A stretch of DNA of 61,777 bases from an uncultured Prevotella sp. (GTDB lineage: Bacteria > Bacteroidota > Bacteroidia > Bacteroidales > Bacteroidaceae): positions 1 to 61,777 of the forward strand of contig CALUGQ010000035.1 of assembly GCA_944320235.1 (NCBI GenBank), read 5' to 3'. Below the pieces are notes generated by a model. The model did no database searches and was not told the DNA's origin. It was given only the letters and a program-made list of their open reading frames with translations. The stretch's first letter is position 1. Each line of letters starts with the position of its first letter. A program made the translations under genes and the position numbers. Positions 27,068-36,858 of the stretch are shown one piece after another.

Positions 27068-28639
27068 TTATTGTTTGTTACTTTCTTCAATAATATTAAG
27101 CATCTTGAAAGTTGCCTTGATTGCCGCTTCTGTCTGATCTGCGTCAAGTCCGCGTGTGCGGAGCAACCTCTCACCGTTTCTCCAGGTTATGACAGTCTGC
27201 ACAAGCGCGTCAGTTCGCCCTCCCGGAGGTATCGTCACCGCATAATTTTCGAGCGCGGGAAAACTGCGCCCGAGACTGTCGCGATATATTTTACGCAGCG
27301 CCTTGACAAATGCATCATACTGTCCGTCTCCGGTGGAGAAACCTTCGTATTCATTGCCATTGATGCAAACCTTAATGCTTGCAAGCGGCTTCAGGCCGTA
27401 AGCAGAAGACACCATATAACTGACTAAGCGCACCTTATCCTCAGGGGCTGTATGTTTCAGAACGTCACTAACTATAAACGGCAAATCCTCCTGTGTCACA
27501 ATCTCCTTACGGTCACCAAGCTCTGTGATACGACGTGTTATCTTTTGCGTCTGTTCAGGTGTCAGTTCCAGGCCCAGCTCCTGCAGGTTACGGGCTATAT
27601 TAGCTTTGCCGCTGGTCTTGCCCAAGGCATACTCGCGCTTGCGGCCGAAGCGTTCGGGCACAAGATCATTGCAATATAGCCCCGCCTTGTTGTCGCCATC
27701 TGCATGAACTCCAGCCACTTGGGTAAATACATTCTCACCAACTATTGGTTGGTTTGGGGCTACTGCGATGCCTGAATAGCCCTCAACAAGCCGACTGATT
27801 GCGTTCAATTCGCTTTCGTTAATGTTCGTCTTGGCATGGAACTGGTCACGAAGTATCACTTGAACGCTCGACAGCGGCGCGTTGCCACACCTCTCTCCTA
27901 GCCCGTTGACAGTGACATGTATGCCTTTTGCCCCACTGAGCACCGCAGCCAGCGAGTTGCTAACAGCCAAGTCGTAGTCGTTGTGGGCATGGAAGTCGAA
28001 ATGCGTACCGGGGTAGCGCTTTTGCATCTTTCGGAAATACTCTATCACTTGCAGAGGGTTCATTACCCCTAGGGTGTCTGGAAGCATAAATCTCCTTATG
28101 CCGCTGGTATGCAATGCATCCATAACTTCATAAACATAGTCGGGAGAATCTTTCATGCCATTGCTCCAATCCTCAAGATACAAGTTCACAGTAAAGCCCT
28201 TGTCAAAAGCATAAGCGATAGTTCCCCTTATGTCGTCGATGTGCTCACGTGGTGTCTTATGAAGCTGGCCGGCACAATGACGCAATGAACCTTTCGCCAA
28301 TAAGTTTATCACCTTGCCTCCACATGAGTCTATCCAATCCACCGACAACCGCCCATCAACAAATCCGAGCACTTCAACCCGCTCAAGCAAATCTATCTGG
28401 CGGGCATACCGGCAAATCATGGATACAGCTTCCTTTTCACCCTCTGACACACGCGCCGATGCCACCTCGATACGGTCAACATTAACATCCTTGAGCAGCT
28501 TGCGTGCTATGACAAGTTTCTCATGTGGGAGAAACGATACGCCACTGGTCTGTTCGCCATCCCGAAGCGTGCTGTCCATTATCTCCACAAACGGCTGTAT
28601 GCGGCTGTATGAGCTGTTTACTTGTTGAGCCGTTCCCAT
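27068..28639 (-). CDS. cimA: Probable (R)-citramalate synthase (2-isopropylmalate synthase paralogue)
   Basis: A 523-aa DRE-TIM metallolyase. The catalytic [15 protein letters not shown] is at residues 22-36. The HAHND metal site, the [12 protein letters not shown] motif and a C-terminal LeuA allosteric domain with GDGQYDAF and [11 protein letters not shown] are present. Segments such as [31 protein letters not shown] and [12 protein letters not shown] match, from memory, the Leptospira citramalate synthase rather than the leuA of this same operon. It would condense pyruvate and acetyl-CoA to citramalate, a route to 2-oxobutyrate and isoleucine. The ATG overlaps leuD by 22 nt. Confidence 0.8.
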   Translation of the reverse strand: MGTAQQVNSSYSRIQPFVEIMDSTLRDGEQTSGVSFLPHEKLVIARKLLKDVNVDRIEVASARVSEGEKEAVSMICRYARQIDLLERVEVLGFVDGRLSVDWIDSCGGKVINLLAKGSLRHCAGQLHKTPREHIDDIRGTIAYAFDKGFTVNLYLEDWSNGMKDSPDYVYEVMDALHTSGIRRFMLPDTLGVMNPLQVIEYFRKMQKRYPGTHFDFHAHNDYDLAVSNSLAAVLSGAKGIHVTVNGLGERCGNAPLSSVQVILRDQFHAKTNINESELNAISRLVEGYSGIAVAPNQPIVGENVFTQVAGVHADGDNKAGLYCNDLVPERFGRKREYALGKTSGKANIARNLQELGLELTPEQTQKITRRITELGDRKEIVTQEDLPFIVSDVLKHTAPEDKVRLVSYMVSSAYGLKPLASIKVCINGNEYEGFSTGDGQYDAFVKALRKIYRDSLGRSFPALENYAVTIPPGGRTDALVQTVITWRNGERLLRTRGLDADQTEAAIKATFKMLNIIEESNKQ

Positions 28640-29208
28640 GCTTCTATCTTATCCTTGTTGCCAATCAGATAGTCAATGTCATCGAGACCGTTCATAAGAC
28701 AGTGCTTCTTGTACCCGTTGATTTCGAACTTCTCACTTCTGCCGGTAGCCTTGTTTGTCACCGTTTGACGCGGCAGGTCGACCACCACCTCCATCTTCGG
28801 GTCTGCAGCAATGCTGTCAAAAAGTTCCTGGAGAAACTCTTCAGACACAACCACTGGCAACACGAAATTGTTCAGTTCGTTATTTTTATGTATGTCAGCA
28901 AAAAAACTGCTTATCACCACCCTGAAGCCATAACCTGCTATTGCCCATGCGGCATGTTCACGGCTCGAACCAGAGCCAAAATTTTTACCTGCCACAAGTA
29001 TGCAACCACCGAACCTGGGGTCATTCAACACAAAATCCTTTTTCAGCGAACCATCATCGTTATATCGCCAATCGCGGAAAAGGTTATCGCCAAACCCAGC
29101 CTTGTCTGTGGCTTTAAGGAATCGGGCCGGGATTATCTGGTCTGTATCCACATTCTCCAATGGAAGTGGAACACAAGTGCTTGTTATTACATCAAACTTC
29201 TGTTTCAT
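28618..29208 (-). CDS. leuD: 3-isopropylmalate dehydratase small subunit
   Basis: A 196-aa swivel-domain subunit that pairs with LeuC in the isomerase. Characteristic segments are LENVDTDQIIPARFLK, FGSGSSREHAAWAIAGYGFRVVISSFFADI and NNELNNFVLPV. It lies 81 nt after leuC and overlaps the citramalate synthase gene by 22 nt. If citramalate is made here, LeuCD would probably also isomerise citramalate to 3-methylmalate. Confidence 0.96.
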   Translation of the reverse strand: MKQKFDVITSTCVPLPLENVDTDQIIPARFLKATDKAGFGDNLFRDWRYNDDGSLKKDFVLNDPRFGGCILVAGKNFGSGSSREHAAWAIAGYGFRVVISSFFADIHKNNELNNFVLPVVVSEEFLQELFDSIAADPKMEVVVDLPRQTVTNKATGRSEKFEINGYKKHCLMNGLDDIDYLIGNKDKIEAWERLNK

Positions 29209-29289
29209 CTTTGTCTATCAAGAATTAAGAAAAAGACACATTGCCGTTACTAACACATTGATTTGCCTTGGCTTTCTGCACATACCCCA

Positions 29290-30690
29290 CTATTCTGCCA
29301 ACAATTCCCGCGGGTCAGTGATGCAGCCTGTCACTGCCGCTGCGGCTGCCACCAGCGGCGAAGCGAGGATGGTGCGCGCACCTGGGCCTTGCCTTCCCTC
29401 GAAATTGCGGTTGCTCGTAGACACGGCATACTTGCCCGCCGGAACCTTGTCGTCGTTCATGGCGAGACAAGCGGAGCATCCGGGTTGGCGAATCTCGAAA
29501 CCTGCTTCGGACAGCACCTTGTCGATTCCCTCCGCGCTGATTTGGCGGCTTACGGCCCACGAGCCGGGTACGAGCCAAGCCACTATGCCTTCAGCCTTTT
29601 TCCTTCCTTGCACAATCTCTGCGAATGCCCTGAAATCCTCTATGCGCCCATTGGTGCAAGCGCCGAGAAACACATAGTCAACCGGATGGCCCAGCAATTT
29701 CTGGCCAGGCTGCAGCCCCATGTACGAGAGTGATTTCAAGAATGAAGCCTTGCCGGCCTGGTCAATGTCACCAACAGTGGGAATGGCCTGCGTTATGCCC
29801 ATGCCCATACCGGGGTTGGTTCCATAGGTCACCATCGGCTCAATGTCGGCAGCATCAAACGTCAGTTCCTTGTCAAACACAGCATCGTCACCGCTCTTCA
29901 AAGTGCGCCAGTATGCCACGGCCTTGTCCCAGTCATCACCTTTTGGGGCAAATTCGCGCCCCTTTATATATGCGAATGTTGTCTCGTCGGGGGCGACAAA
30001 ACCACCTCGTGCACCCATTTCTATTGACAGGTTGCACAGTGTCAATCGTCCCTCCATGCTCATGTCACGCACCACGGAGCCTGCATATTCAACAAAATAG
30101 CCAGTGGCACCCGATGTGGTCAACTTTGACATGAGATAAAGGGCCACGTCTTTGGCCGTGACACCTCGGCCAAGCTTGCCTTCGATGCTTATGCGCATCG
30201 ACTTCGGCTTCTGCTGGAGTATGCACTGGGAGGCCAGCACCATCTCAACCTCGCTCGTGCCGATGCCGAACGCAACAGCGCCTACTGCCCCATGAGTTGA
30301 TGTGTGCGAGTCGCCGCAAACGATGGTCATGCCTGGCAGTGAGAGTCCTTTCTCTGGGCCTACCACGTGGATTATGCCATTATCGGGCGACATCATGCCG
30401 TAATGCGTCAGCCCGAACTCGCGCGCATTGCGCGCAAGTGTGTCAACCTGCCTTCTCGAAACAGGGTCGGCTATGGGCTTGTCTTGGTCGTGCGTCGGCG
30501 TATTGTGGTCTGGCATACAGTATATCTGCCCGGGGCGGAAACACTTCAACCCACGCTCGCGCAAGCCGTCGAAAGCCTGCGGCGAGGTAACTTCGTGACA
30601 ATACAGACGGTCTATGTAAAGCTGTGTCGGGCCGTCGTCTATCATCTGCACTACGTGCCTGTCCCAAATCTTGTCAAAAAGAGTGTTCAT
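29290..30690 (-). CDS. leuC: 3-isopropylmalate dehydratase large subunit
   Basis: A 466-aa aconitase-family subunit holding the 4Fe-4S cluster. Cluster cysteines are in [12 protein letters not shown] and [11 protein letters not shown]. Other landmarks are [15 protein letters not shown] and [21 protein letters not shown]. It works with LeuD. The start ATG is 6 nt after the leuA stop. Confidence 0.97.
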   Translation of the reverse strand: MNTLFDKIWDRHVVQMIDDGPTQLYIDRLYCHEVTSPQAFDGLRERGLKCFRPGQIYCMPDHNTPTHDQDKPIADPVSRRQVDTLARNAREFGLTHYGMMSPDNGIIHVVGPEKGLSLPGMTIVCGDSHTSTHGAVGAVAFGIGTSEVEMVLASQCILQQKPKSMRISIEGKLGRGVTAKDVALYLMSKLTTSGATGYFVEYAGSVVRDMSMEGRLTLCNLSIEMGARGGFVAPDETTFAYIKGREFAPKGDDWDKAVAYWRTLKSGDDAVFDKELTFDAADIEPMVTYGTNPGMGMGITQAIPTVGDIDQAGKASFLKSLSYMGLQPGQKLLGHPVDYVFLGACTNGRIEDFRAFAEIVQGRKKAEGIVAWLVPGSWAVSRQISAEGIDKVLSEAGFEIRQPGCSACLAMNDDKVPAGKYAVSTSNRNFEGRQGPGARTILASPLVAAAAAVTGCITDPRELLAE

Positions 30691-30696
30691 CCCTGG

Positions 30697-32196
30697 TTAT
30701 TTCTTGAATTTGTTTATACAGTCGATATATGCTTCCACAGAAGCTGTCACAATGTCAGTGTTGGCGCCGAAACCATAATACAGGTTGCCGTCATACTCTA
30801 CTTGCATATGAACCTTGCCCACATCGTCAGAGCCTTTGCTGATGGCCTGGATGGTAAACTCTTTAAGGGTCATCTGTTTGCGGATGATGCGCTTCAGTGC
30901 CTTGATGGCGGCATCTACCGGACCGTTGCCAGTAGACGACTCCTCAAACTTCTGGCCGGATATGTCGAGCCCTACGCTGGCAACGCTCCTCACCCCCATG
31001 CCGGTCGTAACTTGCAGGTAGTCGAGCTTTACAGCATGTGCCTCAGCTGTGTCGGCCCCTGCAAGCATGAGTATGTCATCGTCGTTAACTTCCTTTTTCT
31101 GGTCGGCCAGTTTAAGGAAACTTTGGTATATTTTGTCCACTTTCTCCTCGCTGTCTATATTCACGCCGAGTACGCCGAGCCTGTATTTCAAGGCCGCGCG
31201 ACCAGAACGGGCCGTCAGCACGATTGAATTGTCGTCGAGACCGACATCCTTTGGGTTCATTATCTCATAGGTCTGCACGTTCTTCAGCACGCCGTCCTGG
31301 TGTATGCCGCTCGAATGGGCAAAGGCATTGCGCCCCACCACGGCCTTGTTTGGTTGCACTGGCATATTCATCAGGCTCGAAACCATCCTGCTTGCCGGGT
31401 AAATCTTCTGGGTGTTGATGTTAGTGTCTATGTCTATGTCGTTATGGCACTTCAGTATCATGGCAATCTCTTCGAGCGATGTGTTGCCGGCGCGCTCTCC
31501 GATGCCGTTCACAGTCACTTCCACCTGCCGTGCGCCATTGAGCACCCCGCTCAAAGTGTTGGCCGTAGCCATGCCGAGGTCATTGTGGCAGTGAGTGGAG
31601 ATGATAGCCCTGTCGATGCCGTCTACATGGTCTACAAGGTACTTTATCTTCGCGCCATACTCCGACGGAAGGCAATAGCCTGTTGTGTCGGGTATGTTCA
31701 CCACCGTTGCCCCGGCCTTGATCACGGCCTCTATGACGCGGGCCAGGTATTCATTGTCGGTGCGGCCGGCATCCTCTGCGTAGAACTCTACGTCGTCTAC
31801 GAATCGGCGGGCGTATTTCACTGCAGCCACAGCACGCTCGATTATCTCCTCGCGGTTGCTGTTGAACTTATACTTTATATGTTCGTCACTCGTGCCTATG
31901 CCGGTATGTATGCGCTTGTGCCTGGCATATTTCAGCGACTCGGCAGCCACGTCGATGTCTTTCTCCACTGCCCTGGTCAAAGCGCATATGGTAGGCCATG
32001 TCACGGCCTTGGATATTTCGATGACCGAATTGAAGTCGCCAGGGCTTGATATCGGGAAACCAGCCTCTATCACGTCTACCCCGAGCTGCTCAAGCATCTT
32101 GGCCACCTGTATTTTTTCAACGGTGTTCAACTGGCAGCCCGGCACCTGCTCACCGTCGCGGAGCGTTGTGTCAAAAATGAAAAGTCTGTCACTCAT
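30697..32196 (-). CDS. leuA: 2-isopropylmalate synthase
   Basis: About 499 aa from ATG 32196. The open frame continues to a TTG nine codons earlier, beside the attenuator. Catalytic [16 protein letters not shown] is at the N-terminus. The metal-binding [14 protein letters not shown], the [14 protein letters not shown] motif and a C-terminal LeuA dimer regulatory domain follow. It commits 2-ketoisovalerate to leucine. It is the first structural gene of the operon, after an Ile/Leu leader peptide and terminator. Confidence 0.96.
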   Translation of the reverse strand: MSDRLFIFDTTLRDGEQVPGCQLNTVEKIQVAKMLEQLGVDVIEAGFPISSPGDFNSVIEISKAVTWPTICALTRAVEKDIDVAAESLKYARHKRIHTGIGTSDEHIKYKFNSNREEIIERAVAAVKYARRFVDDVEFYAEDAGRTDNEYLARVIEAVIKAGATVVNIPDTTGYCLPSEYGAKIKYLVDHVDGIDRAIISTHCHNDLGMATANTLSGVLNGARQVEVTVNGIGERAGNTSLEEIAMILKCHNDIDIDTNINTQKIYPASRMVSSLMNMPVQPNKAVVGRNAFAHSSGIHQDGVLKNVQTYEIMNPKDVGLDDNSIVLTARSGRAALKYRLGVLGVNIDSEEKVDKIYQSFLKLADQKKEVNDDDILMLAGADTAEAHAVKLDYLQVTTGMGVRSVASVGLDISGQKFEESSTGNGPVDAAIKALKRIIRKQMTLKEFTIQAISKGSDDVGKVHMQVEYDGNLYYGFGANTDIVTASVEAYIDCINKFKK

Positions 32197-32224
32197 AGTC
32201 TTATTTCTGTTTTTGTTATTCAAC

Positions 32225-32261
32225 TAAAAGACCTTTCCCACAAGTGGAGTGAGAAAGGTCT
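32225..32261 (-). terminator. Attenuator (intrinsic terminator) in the leu operon leader
   Basis: On the minus strand AGACCTTTC (32261-32253) pairs with GAAAGGTCT (32237-32229) and is followed by a T run. The 5' arm with its inner flank, TTTCTCACTCC (32256-32246), can instead pair with GGAGTGGAAA of the leader peptide coding region (32306-32297 on the minus strand). The two pairings are mutually exclusive. The hairpin ends about 30 nt before the leuA ATG. Confidence 0.85.
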
Positions 32262-32283
32262 GACGTTATTTCGCTACATACAG

Positions 32284-32364
32284 CTACACGACTGATTTTC
32301 CACTCCCTTGCGCATGAGGTAGTAGAATGATGTTTATCAGCTGTGCAATGTTAAAGTATTTCAT
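32284..32364 (-). CDS. leu/ile operon leader peptide
   Basis: A 26-codon ORF (ATG at 32364, TAG at 32286-32284) between the leu promoter and the attenuator. Residues 6-15 read IAQLINIILL, so 7 of 10 are Ile or Leu (Ile at 6, 10, 12, 13; Leu at 9, 14, 15). The antiterminator strand lies in codons about 20-23, just after the Ile/Leu run. A ribosome stalled on Ile or Leu codons would leave it free, while one reaching the stop codon would mask it. This is the classical layout of a branched-chain amino acid attenuator. Confidence 0.85.
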   Translation of the reverse strand: MKYFNIAQLINIILLPHAQGSGKSVV

Positions 32365-32386
32365 ATCGCTTATTTGATTTACGCTT

Positions 32387-32418
32387 GCAAAGTTAAGCAA
32401 AAGCAAGCAAACAAACAA
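32387..32418 (-). promoter_or_regulatory. Promoter of the leu operon
   Basis: On the minus strand TTG (32418-32416) inside a TTTG repeat, a 20-nt spacer, then TAACTTTG (32395-32388) followed by C. The start near 32382 precedes the leader peptide ATG by about 18 nt. Confidence 0.75.
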
Positions 32419-32481
32419 ATAATTCGTAACTTTTTTAGTCGATTTTGTGACATTTTAGCCACCGCAGAGTGTCAAAACAAT

Positions 32482-32489
32482 TACCTTTG
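32482..32489 (+). promoter_or_regulatory. -7 element (TACCTTTG) without an obvious gene
   Basis: TACCTTTG followed by C. The nearest annotated gene on this strand starts about 450 nt downstream. Only the -7 half is visible. Confidence 0.35.
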
Positions 32490-32602
32490 CATATCATGCG
32501 TGTGTCGCATAGCAACCCCAAAGACATAAAGCAACAACCTCTCCTGGCCTTGAAGTCATAATAATAAAACTACGCGGTGCCTTATATCTGCATTAAAATG
32601 AC

Positions 32603-32610
32603 TAACTTTG
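32603..32610 (+). promoter_or_regulatory. -7 element (TAACTTTG), possible distal promoter of the TlpA-like gene
   Basis: TAACTTTG followed by C, 327 nt before the TlpA-like start codon. No closer promoter-like element was found for that gene. Confidence 0.4.
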
Positions 32611-32936
32611 CATAAATAAAATCAAAAAAATGCGCATCCAAACTTTACATACCAAAGTATCGAGCGTACATAATTAAGATAATGAATGCTTGTGTGCTCA
32701 TCGCATTATGAAAGTATTGCACGCTGCGGAAAGATGCCGAACAAAAGTTTACAAACCATCCGCAATACACAAGTAGGGCCATACCGCAATGCAAAACGTA
32801 CAGAGTCAGGCCATCAAACGGCGCATTTCGCGAAACGAAACAGCACGTTTTGAGCCGCCAGGCTGACCACAAACTCAAGTCACTGAAAGCCAGACGGTTA
32901 TCAAGGGCAGGCAAATGAGTAACAAATTAATACAAT

Positions 32937-34478
32937 ATGCTTATGAAAACAAGTATGAGATTGGCGATGGTTGGCATTGCGCTGGTGACTGCAACTGTCA
33001 CCAGCGGAGCACCATCGCAAAAAAGCACCTATGCAGCAAAGGCCGATGACTGCTTCACCGCAAGCAACGGCAATATGTTCTTCCGCAGCGGTACAGGTGT
33101 GCTTAATGGACGCATAGAAGGCAAGCTGCCCGATGGTATCATTTATTATGGCTATGACGGCGTGACCGGAGAAGACCGCCCGAAAACCTACAGCGTGAAT
33201 GACGATGGCACGTTCACCATAACTTTCAATCTCGACTACCCCATCCTTGACTACATCATGGTGGGCGACGACATCCTTTACTTCTATGCCAGTCCTGGCG
33301 ATACGGCCAGCGTGACCATAGACAGCACCGGGTGCGCCCACTACTCCGACGACTCACACCACAAACGGCTACTAGAACTGCTCACAAACGATGACCCAAA
33401 ACTTCGCATAAACAAAAAGCAGCTGATGGCAAAGGCACTGAAGTCAGACTTCAAAGAGTTCGCCGCCTGGGCGACTACACAGGTTGACAGCTTGTCAGTG
33501 GCAGCAGACAGCATAGCGGCAAGACTGCACCTTTCGGCTGAAGAGGCAAAGCTGCTGCACATATTCACGCTCGTGAACAATTGTACAGACTGCTATGACT
33601 ACAAATTCATAAGAAAATCCCACTTCAACATGAATACAGCCGACTACGCCTTCATGCGCCGCCTGCTGCCATACAGCCTTGATTGCCTCATGTTTCCGTC
33701 ACGACTGTTCTTCCTCATAAACCGATACAAACACTGCGCACCTATATTCTATATGGCAACAGGAGAAGAAAACAGCTACATGAACGCCACCGACAGCGCG
33801 GCCATGGCCGCAGACAAAGCCATTTTCGGAACTGACAAGCCGTCACTCTTCCTGCAACTGGCATGGACAGACATTAATAATTACAAGGAAAGCTACGAGG
33901 AAGAACCGCTAAAGACACTGGAAAAAATGTCACAGCGGACAAAACAGATGACAGAACCCTACCTTATCCGACTCCTTGAGGAACAGGCAACGCTGTTGCA
34001 AAAACCTCAGGCCGCCACATACGAGCTGCCGGCAGGAAGCGCAACCGACATCTTCAACACATTGACAGCCAAGCATCGCGGCAAGTTCGTGCTCATCGAC
34101 TTCTGGAGCACAAGCTGCGGCCCATGCAAGCAAGCCATTGAACACAGCCGCGCCCTGCGCGACTCGCTTGCCACTCTTACAGACTTAGAACTGCTGTTTG
34201 TAACCAACGAGCGCGAGTCACCGCTAAAGACATACACCGATTATGCAGCAAAGCACCTGCAAGGAGAGGAGAGCCTGCGCATACCAAATGCCGACTACAG
34301 GCAGCTGATGGCCCTATTCAAGTTCAACGGGATTCCACACAACGAACTTGTCGCACCCGACGGACGCATCGTGACAGCCGACTTTGACCTGCGCAAGTTC
34401 AAGGATGTAAAAGATTTCAAGAAATGGTTGGACAAGATTAAAACCGCCATCGACACGAAAAAGGCGCAAGACAAATGA
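32937..34478 (+). CDS. TlpA/thioredoxin-like thiol-disulfide protein
   Basis: A 513-aa exported protein (start ATG 32937 or 32943). A signal peptide of about 25 residues is followed by an N-terminal beta domain (DGTFTITFNLDYP, YFYASPGDTASVTID) resembling DUF4369-type domains. A helical middle follows, and a C-terminal thioredoxin fold has WSTSCGPCKQ with redox cysteines C394 and C397 and a later cis-Pro (NGIPHNELV). It probably reduces or oxidises periplasmic protein thiols. It is monocistronic and ended by a strong hairpin. Confidence 0.85.
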   Translation: MLMKTSMRLAMVGIALVTATVTSGAPSQKSTYAAKADDCFTASNGNMFFRSGTGVLNGRIEGKLPDGIIYYGYDGVTGEDRPKTYSVNDDGTFTITFNLDYPILDYIMVGDDILYFYASPGDTASVTIDSTGCAHYSDDSHHKRLLELLTNDDPKLRINKKQLMAKALKSDFKEFAAWATTQVDSLSVAADSIAARLHLSAEEAKLLHIFTLVNNCTDCYDYKFIRKSHFNMNTADYAFMRRLLPYSLDCLMFPSRLFFLINRYKHCAPIFYMATGEENSYMNATDSAAMAADKAIFGTDKPSLFLQLAWTDINNYKESYEEEPLKTLEKMSQRTKQMTEPYLIRLLEEQATLLQKPQAATYELPAGSATDIFNTLTAKHRGKFVLIDFWSTSCGPCKQAIEHSRALRDSLATLTDLELLFVTNERESPLKTYTDYAAKHLQGEESLRIPNADYRQLMALFKFNGIPHNELVAPDGRIVTADFDLRKFKDVKDFKKWLDKIKTAIDTKKAQDK

Positions 34479-34544
34479 ACCGCACGGTATGGAGATACAC
34501 CTTAAACAAGCAATTCTCAATAATTACTCGCTACATACAATGAC

Positions 34545-34578
34545 GAAACGGGGTGGCACTGCGGTGCCACCCCGTTTC
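34545..34578. terminator. Bidirectional terminator between TlpA-like and ppiD-like genes
   Basis: A perfect 15-bp stem GAAACGGGGTGGCAC/GTGCCACCCCGTTTC with loop TGCG, placed between two convergent genes. There is only a short T/A-rich tail. Confidence 0.85.
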
Positions 34579-34598
34579 AATATATCGTTAAACTGCTA

Positions 34599-36740
34599 TC
34601 AGAAGAACATATAACGATTGTCTACCACTTCGGCTTTCATGTACAATTCATCCATGAAACGGCTAGCCGCCTGCAGTGCCTGCTGGCGCAATTGTGTCTC
34701 CATCATGGCCTCATCATACTTGCTTCCCTGGCGCTGCTTCTTGTCAACAACCTGGAACATATAAGCTCCGGCGTTACCCTTGACTACCTGCGGGCAGAAT
34801 GTTCCTTTCTTTGTCGCAGCGACTGCACCGCTCAAAGCCGGCTCACTGGCTCCTGTTGCCTGCACAAACACAGGCGCACTGAATGTTATCTGGCGCACAG
34901 TATCAATGCGCGCACCCTTCGACTTGGCTGAAGCGATGTTGTTGGCACCGGCGAACTTGCCCTTGAGCACATCGTACTTCTTGTCACGAACAACCTCAGC
35001 CTTCACGATATCCTTAACGTCTTCCATGCTGCGATAGCCAACAGGGTGAACCTTTGTCATCGCAACCACGAGCAGATGGTCGTTTGCTCCGCACTCGTAA
35101 AGGGGCGAAACGCCTCCTTCTTTGGCATCGAAAATCCACTTCATGGCTTCGTCGGTGCTCGCTATGCCTGCCACATTGTGCTCGGAGTTGAACAAATCCT
35201 TGCGCTCACGAACCGTATAGCCAAACTTTGCGGCGTTCTTCTCCATCGCGTCGATGGTCTGGTTGGCACTGACAAACTGGCTGAACTTGTTGTAAGCAGC
35301 AGAGTATGTGTCTTTGGAGAAGTCTATCGTATGCTTCACAACGGCTGCGACATACTTGTCAACCATGGCCTTGCGGCTAACCACCTGCACTATAACATTG
35401 CCCTGTGTGAACTCTATGTTCTTTATCTCGTTCACTCCGAGCGTGTTCAATGTCTCAAGATAGAGTTTCGAGTCGGCATCTACGGTCTGCGATTTCTCGT
35501 ACATGGCCGATGTGAGCCACTGCGATGTGCCTTGCTGATTGTACTTCTTGGCTATCGAGTCAAACGGTGCTCCAGCCTGCAATGCGTTGTAAACGCTGTC
35601 GGCAGTCTTACGTGCAGCTTCGAGTGACGCTCCGGCTATCTGTATCTGGCGGAACTCTATCGAGTCAGGCATCTGGGTCTTGGAAATAAGCTTCACTACA
35701 TTGAGGGTATTGTCAAGCTTTGTTTCAAATGCAGAGGTAGTCTCTCCAACAGCCATTGAGTCAATCTTGGTGGCTATGTCGCGCGGGAAAGCATTCCGAG
35801 TGACAGGCAGGCCAAGATATGCTACCTGCGACTGGGCCTTGCGAACGACATCGGCGGGGTTGGCACCTTCCTTCAACTTCTTTTCTGCATCAGCCATGGT
35901 AGCCTGCAGAGCTTTCCTGTCAGCAGCCGAAGGGAGCACCTTGAAGTCCACATATTTTATGTCGCGGCTCTCTACAGTCTGCTTGAACATTTCCTTCTGC
36001 TCTTCATACTTGGCCGTAATGTCTGCGTCAGACACTTTCACATCATTGTCATTTACTGATGAATAAGCCATCGATGCCAACAGGATGTCGCTCTCCTCAG
36101 TCTGGCCTTCATAAGCCATCTTGGCCGAAACAGGATTTGAGAGCAGGCAGCCGGCAAGCAGATTCTGGTACTTCATGGCAAGCAGCTGCTGACGAAGTGA
36201 CTTTTCTATGAACTGCCAATATTTGTAAATAGTGCGATATTGCTCTGCCATTTGCGCATCCTGACCGCTCTCTACTTTCTTATAGTCATCGAGGAACTTT
36301 GTCAATTGCGATGCATCGAAACGCCCGGTTTGCTGGTTCACGAACGGGGTCTGAAGGAGCATGGGGTTGGTTCCGGCGCGAAGCACGCTCTGCATCTCCT
36401 CCTTGGTCACAGTCAAGCCTACTTTCTCGGCCTCAGACTCAATGATGGTGTTCTGCACATACGTATTCCACACCTGGTCCTTCACTTGATTCAACTCATT
36501 CTCAGTAAGGTTGTCTCGGCCCTGGGTCATTTTGATGACCTCCTGGTACTCTTCCAGCAGGTTCTGGAAATCCTGCACTGAGACTTTCTTACCTAACACC
36601 TCGCCTACCTGGAGACGCTGCTCGTTGCTTGTAGCCTCGCACGAGCGGAACATCTCCTCGGCGATAAACGCAAAGAGGCCGAGACCGATTATGATAACCA
36701 AGGTAACGCCTCTTTTTCTGATTGTTCCTAATGCTGCCAT
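34599..36740 (-). CDS. PpiD/SurA-like periplasmic peptidylprolyl isomerase
   Basis: About 713 aa from ATG 36740, MAALGTIRKRGVTLVIIIGLGLFAFIAEE, which gives an N-terminal membrane anchor. The frame stays open to 36809, but that part lies in the leader. A SurA_N-like chaperone region (roughly residues 55-260) is followed by a parvulin-like PPIase region (IEFRQIQIAGASLEAARKTADSVYNALQAGAPFDSIAKKY) and a second parvulin-like part. It is predicted to help fold newly secreted envelope proteins at the inner membrane. Monocistronic. Confidence 0.88.
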   Translation of the reverse strand: MAALGTIRKRGVTLVIIIGLGLFAFIAEEMFRSCEATSNEQRLQVGEVLGKKVSVQDFQNLLEEYQEVIKMTQGRDNLTENELNQVKDQVWNTYVQNTIIESEAEKVGLTVTKEEMQSVLRAGTNPMLLQTPFVNQQTGRFDASQLTKFLDDYKKVESGQDAQMAEQYRTIYKYWQFIEKSLRQQLLAMKYQNLLAGCLLSNPVSAKMAYEGQTEESDILLASMAYSSVNDNDVKVSDADITAKYEEQKEMFKQTVESRDIKYVDFKVLPSAADRKALQATMADAEKKLKEGANPADVVRKAQSQVAYLGLPVTRNAFPRDIATKIDSMAVGETTSAFETKLDNTLNVVKLISKTQMPDSIEFRQIQIAGASLEAARKTADSVYNALQAGAPFDSIAKKYNQQGTSQWLTSAMYEKSQTVDADSKLYLETLNTLGVNEIKNIEFTQGNVIVQVVSRKAMVDKYVAAVVKHTIDFSKDTYSAAYNKFSQFVSANQTIDAMEKNAAKFGYTVRERKDLFNSEHNVAGIASTDEAMKWIFDAKEGGVSPLYECGANDHLLVVAMTKVHPVGYRSMEDVKDIVKAEVVRDKKYDVLKGKFAGANNIASAKSKGARIDTVRQITFSAPVFVQATGASEPALSGAVAATKKGTFCPQVVKGNAGAYMFQVVDKKQRQGSKYDEAMMETQLRQQALQAASRFMDELYMKAEVVDNRYMFF

Positions 36741-36827
36741 TACTTTTTTACTATTTTTTGTTTTATATTTTAGTCTTGATAGCCAGTGGCTGAACAGGCA
36801 AAATGCCACCTCACGCCACTTTAGTGG

Positions 36828-36858
36828 GCAAAATTACTAAATTTATGCCAATTGCCAA
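36828..36858 (-). promoter_or_regulatory. Promoter of the ppiD-like gene
   Basis: On the minus strand TTG (36858-36856), a 19-nt spacer, then TAATTTTG (36836-36829) followed by C. The start near 36823 leaves about 80 nt before the ATG at 36740. Confidence 0.7.

Larger units (their letters stand above)
32419..32936. other. Gene-free divergent stretch between leu operon and TlpA-like gene
   Basis: No credible ORF above 30 codons. It contains two plus-strand -7 elements (32482 and 32603), a TTTCGCGAAA palindrome (32826-32835), and the region 32778-32880 with words such as GCCATACC and CAAACGGC that resemble other gene-free stretches here. It could hold a long 5' untranslated region or an unrecognised small RNA. 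Confidence 0.4.

Noticed and set aside
32630-32677. 15-codon ORF after the -7 element at 32603
   Set aside because: Too short and without a codon signature such as that of the leu leader. Kept only as part of the untranslated region.
36741-36809. N-terminal extension of the ppiD-like protein
   Set aside because: It begins within the predicted 5' leader. The ATG at 36740 gives the standard cytoplasmic tail and membrane anchor.
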